64,000 nt of DNA from UBA9300 sp964577305 (GTDB lineage Bacteria > Bacteroidota > Bacteroidia > Bacteroidales > VadinHA17). Location of the stretch: assembly GCA_964577305.1 (NCBI GenBank), contig CAZNYS010000008.1, positions 22,835 through 86,834 of the forward strand, in the 5' to 3' direction. This document shows, piece after piece, positions 61,481 through 64,000 of this stretch. The first letter of the stretch is position 1; the number at the start of each line of letters is the position of its first letter. The translations under genes were made by a program, and so were the position numbers. Below the pieces are notes generated by a model. That model was not told where the DNA came from, ran no database searches, and saw nothing but the letters and a program-made list of their open reading frames with translations.

Positions 61481-62527
61481 ATGAAATATGAAAAACTGCT
61501 GATCTACTGGTTCTCAGGTACAGGTAATGCTAAAACGGCATCTGAATGGATAAAAGAATTTGCGCTGTCAGCTGGAATTGATGCAAAACTATTTAATCTT
61601 TCAAAGGGAGAATATCCTGACAGGAAAATACTCACTGAAAATACTCTTGTTGGGTTCTGTTATCCTACCCACGGTTTTAATGCACCACCTGCAGTAATTA
61701 AATACGTTCAGAAATTTCCAAAAGCTGGTTCCTGCGTATTCCTCCTTAACACACGTGCAGGGATGAAGATGTGGAAAATATTCACGCCGGGCTTAAGTGG
61801 CCTGGCATTATTCTTCCCGGCTATAATACTCAAAATAAAAGGATATAAAATCATTGGGTTAAGACCCCTTGACCTTCCATCAAACTGGATATCGCTGCAT
61901 CCCGGATTGAGGGAGAAAGTGGTTAAATCAATTCATGCAAGATGTAAAAAAATAACCGGCAGGTTTACTGATAGAATACTCACAGGTAAAAGAATAATGC
62001 GTGGCATTTATGACCTCCCACTGGATCTTGTTATAATGCCGATATCTATTGCTTATTATTTCTTTGGCCGTTTTGCTCTTGCGAAGACTTTCTTTGCTAA
62101 TTATAAATGCAATGACTGCGGACTATGTTATAAGAATTGCCCTGTGCAGGCAATTATTAAAAAGGACGACAGACCGTTCTGGACCTTTAACTGTGAAAGC
62201 TGCATGAAATGCATGAATAATTGCCCGGAAAGGGCCATAGAAACAGCACATGGATATACAGCCCTTATCTGGTGGCTCGCATTTTCAATAATACCTCTTG
62301 CGCTGACAAAACTACTTGTATACATAAATGTTATTTCTTACAATTTTTATATTGAACATCTTCGCCTCCTGATTTATCTATTCATGTTCCTGAGCGGACT
62401 AATTACTATCTTCCTGGGATATAGAATACTTCACTTTCTTCTCAGAAACAGGCTGTTAAACAGGTTCTTTACTTTGACCTCGCTGACCAGTTACAGGTTC
62501 TGGAGGAGGTATAGAAGTAGAGGCTAA
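61481..62527 (+). CDS. EFR1-like flavodoxin/ferredoxin fusion, membrane-anchored
   Basis: A 348-residue protein with an N-terminal flavodoxin-like domain (YWFSGTGNAKTASEW, then FCYPTHGFNAPP, residues 10-70). Two [4Fe-4S] ferredoxin motifs follow, CNDCGLCYKNCP (about 211-222) and CESCMKCMNNCP (about 239-250), then two or three C-terminal membrane segments. This is the EFR1-type layout, an inner-membrane electron-transfer protein of unknown partner. The stop codon TAA lies in the first AAGGCT repeat unit, so the true 3' end depends on the assembly gap just downstream. Confidence 0.82.
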   Translation: MKYEKLLIYWFSGTGNAKTASEWIKEFALSAGIDAKLFNLSKGEYPDRKILTENTLVGFCYPTHGFNAPPAVIKYVQKFPKAGSCVFLLNTRAGMKMWKIFTPGLSGLALFFPAIILKIKGYKIIGLRPLDLPSNWISLHPGLREKVVKSIHARCKKITGRFTDRILTGKRIMRGIYDLPLDLVIMPISIAYYFFGRFALAKTFFANYKCNDCGLCYKNCPVQAIIKKDDRPFWTFNCESCMKCMNNCPERAIETAHGYTALIWWLAFSIIPLALTKLLVYINVISYNFYIEHLRLLIYLFMFLSGLITIFLGYRILHFLLRNRLLNRFFTLTSLTSYRFWRRYRSRG

Positions 62528-62738
62528 GGCTAAGGCTAAGGCTAAGGCTAAGGCTNNNNNNNNNNNNNNNNNNNNNNNNNNNNNNNNNNNNNNNNNNNNN
62601 NNNNNNNNNNNNNNNNNNNNNNNNNNNNNNNNNNNNNNNNNNNNNNNNNNNNNNNTGGAGGAGGTATAGAAGTAGAGGCTAAGGCTAAGGCTAAGGCTAA
62701 GGCTAAGGCTGAGGCTGAGGCTGAGGCTGAGGCTGAGG
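62501..62738. repeat. hexanucleotide repeat (AAGGCT/GAGGCT)n and 100-base N gap
   Basis: The array has AAGGCT units (62526-62555 and 62679-62710) followed by GAGGCT units (62711-62738). The gap 62556-62655 is 100 N. The 55 bases before it (62501-62555) are identical to the 55 bases after it (62656-62710), which include the 3' end of the EFR1-like gene. No gene is seen in the following 170 bases, to 62910. Confidence 0.95.
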
Positions 62739-62910
62739 TAAAGTGGTGAGCAGTGAGCGATGAGTTCTTCAATGCGATCAGTTTTCCTCCCTCCTTCACT
62801 CCGAGAAAAAAGTGGCTACGGCGGGCAAAGTGATTAATATGCATCTCTTACCCAGTTACCCAGTACCCAGCCCGCCCGCTGTAGCTTTATAGTAAGCGGT
62901 AACCCGGCAC

Positions 62911-63816
62911 CTATTTATACTTGATATTCCCCCTGATATTATGCCAGCGATTAATGATCATGCCAAAAAGAACGGCATTAAAGAAGGTAAACATACCGTA
63001 TATCACTGCCGGAATGGCCATGGTGGTGTCATTAAGAAATACAGGGCTGCTGGCAATAGTGATGGCCAGTGCACTGTTTTGTATACCTACCTCAACTGAC
63101 AGCGTAATCAGTTTTGGCTTTCTGAACCTAAGCCATCTCCCAGCATAATATCCCGATGTCATACCAAGCAAATTTAATAATAAGACAAGTGGAGCGATTC
63201 GCAGGTAAAGGTTAAAAGGATGCTCATTTTCACTGTGGCTGGTAAGAATAACAAAGAGAAAAACCACTGCAAGGAGTATTGTAGTAATATATTTCAAGTA
63301 TTTCTCAGCTGCCTCTGCCTGTTTCGGAAACCTGTATCTTATAAGTATACCAAAGGCAGTTGGCAGAAGTATCATAAGGAATATCTTCAGTATTGTTGGT
63401 AAGAAAGGCAGGTAAATAAGTGCTTCCTGGTTCATAAACATTTTTGAAGCAAGCATAATGAATCCGGGAATGGTGAATAATATAAGTATGCTGTTAATAG
63501 AAGTGAGAGAAATGGATAAAGCCACATTGCCTTTCAGCAGGTAGGTTATTAGATTGGAAGTAGCTCCTCCCGGGCAGACAGAAATAAGTACTATACCAAT
63601 TTTTATCGGATCAGGCAGATTGCTCAGTGAGGCGATTGTAAAAGCTATGCCCGGCAGTAATACCATCTGGCATATCAGTCCTGTAATGAGAGCTTTTGGC
63701 TCAGAAAATATTTGTCTGAAATCCTCAAAGTGGAGAGATAAACCAAGGTTCACCATTATCAATCCAAGAGTTACAGGCAGGATGTATTGAGAAAAGAGGC
63801 TAGCTTCCATCATCAC
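62911..63816 (-). CDS. BASS-family (bile acid:sodium symporter-like) transporter
   Basis: A 301-residue inner-membrane protein with about nine hydrophobic segments. It begins LFSQYILPVTLGLIMVNLGLSLHFEDF (first membrane segment and conserved Gly-rich turn) and later has PDPIKIGIVLISVCPGGATSNLITYLLKGNVALSISLTSINSIL (the PGG motif). The second repeat shows SVEVGIQNSALAITIA and a Pro-containing AIPAVIYGMFTFFNA. Such proteins use the sodium gradient to take up organic acids; the substrate here cannot be read. The family assignment is strong by motif. Confidence 0.88.
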   Translation of the reverse strand: MMMEASLFSQYILPVTLGLIMVNLGLSLHFEDFRQIFSEPKALITGLICQMVLLPGIAFTIASLSNLPDPIKIGIVLISVCPGGATSNLITYLLKGNVALSISLTSINSILILFTIPGFIMLASKMFMNQEALIYLPFLPTILKIFLMILLPTAFGILIRYRFPKQAEAAEKYLKYITTILLAVVFLFVILTSHSENEHPFNLYLRIAPLVLLLNLLGMTSGYYAGRWLRFRKPKLITLSVEVGIQNSALAITIASSPVFLNDTTMAIPAVIYGMFTFFNAVLFGMIINRWHNIRGNIKYK

Positions 63817-64000
63817 AACTTAATATAAAAATTGTAATAGAGAAGAATGATATGAGCGGTTTTTTTGAATGAGTTTTCTTTTAAAAATATGAATATACCA
63901 ATTATATCTCTTATGCAAATAATGAATTTTCACATGATAGGGTATTTATATCATTTTATGCCAAATATCATACTCCCCGTCCAGAAATCCCAGATAATTC

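Noticed and set aside
1..64000. CRISPR arrays, prophage, transposase or rRNA genes
   Set aside because: None seen. The phased arrays at 43.4, 48.6 and 62.5 kb have 6- to 8-base units without spacers and no cas genes are present.

Overview
The window reads as one contig-like stretch of a Bacteroidota chromosome, most likely Bacteroidales or Marinilabiliales-like. Supporting signs are a protein with a type IX secretion (gliding-motility type B) C-terminal domain, a fused DAHP synthase/chorismate mutase, an SO_0444-type metal permease, a DUF6702-like protein, GH78 and GH95 enzymes, many secreted or lipobox proteins, and several promoters matching the Bacteroidota consensus TTTG-N19-TAnnTTTG. A run of 100 N flanked by an exact 55-base duplication points to a short-read, probably metagenomic, assembly.

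Layout. 1-366: 5' part of a DUF362 protein with a Tat signal. 0.5-3.8 kb: larC-larE-larB (nickel-pincer cofactor synthesis) followed by a WbqC-like gene. 3.8-8.0 kb, minus strand: an outer-membrane FadL-like porin and two Tyr-rich then Ser/Arg-rich exported proteins. 8.0-13.7 kb, plus strand: proS, an unknown conserved gene, a BamA/TamA-like outer-membrane protein and tilS. 13.7-20.2 kb, minus strand: a compact aromatic amino acid operon (aminotransferase, DAHP synthase/chorismate mutase, aroB, aroA, aroC, tyrA). 20.2-23.1 kb: nth and a hybrid sensor kinase. 23.1-29.3 kb, minus strand: TPR protein, T9SS-exported FN3-like protein, DUF6702-like protein, pyk and aroQ. 29.4-33.2 kb: xerD, a metal efflux permease with an HMA tail, and an alpha/beta hydrolase. 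33.3-40.4 kb, minus strand: a DPP-IV-like peptidase and two glycoside hydrolases. 40.6-45.8 kb: ppdK, pckA and plsY. 45.8-55.8 kb: a nitroreductase, a SASA esterase, an aspartate-type aminotransferase, htpG, a class III aminotransferase, a LytTR regulator, trmH and hup. 56-64 kb: tRNA-Ser(UGA), a C69 peptidase, a CrtI-like oxidoreductase, a MATE-superfamily protein, an EFR1-like ferredoxin protein, the assembly gap and a BASS-family transporter.

The most notable finding is a previously unannotated attenuator in front of the aromatic operon (about 20012-20180, minus strand). A consensus promoter is followed by an 18-residue leader peptide containing Tyr-Phe-Phe-Tyr-Tyr-Tyr-Tyr-Phe. Its stop codon lies inside a G-rich segment that can pair with the 5' arm of a strong intrinsic terminator, and the terminator ends just before the aminotransferase start codon. 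This is the layout of ribosome-mediated transcription attenuation sensing Tyr and Phe charging. It would control shikimate-pathway entry, three core shikimate enzymes and the Tyr/Phe branch together.

Other points of interest are intergenic arrays with an 8-base period (TGGAATAY) arranged as inverted pairs, a nested palindrome abutting the tRNA-Ser gene, a 13-residue tandem repeat in an exported protein, and an assembly gap that looks artificial. Much of the rest is housekeeping: PEP/pyruvate interconversion (pyk, ppdK, pckA), tRNA modification and charging, chaperone and DNA-binding proteins.
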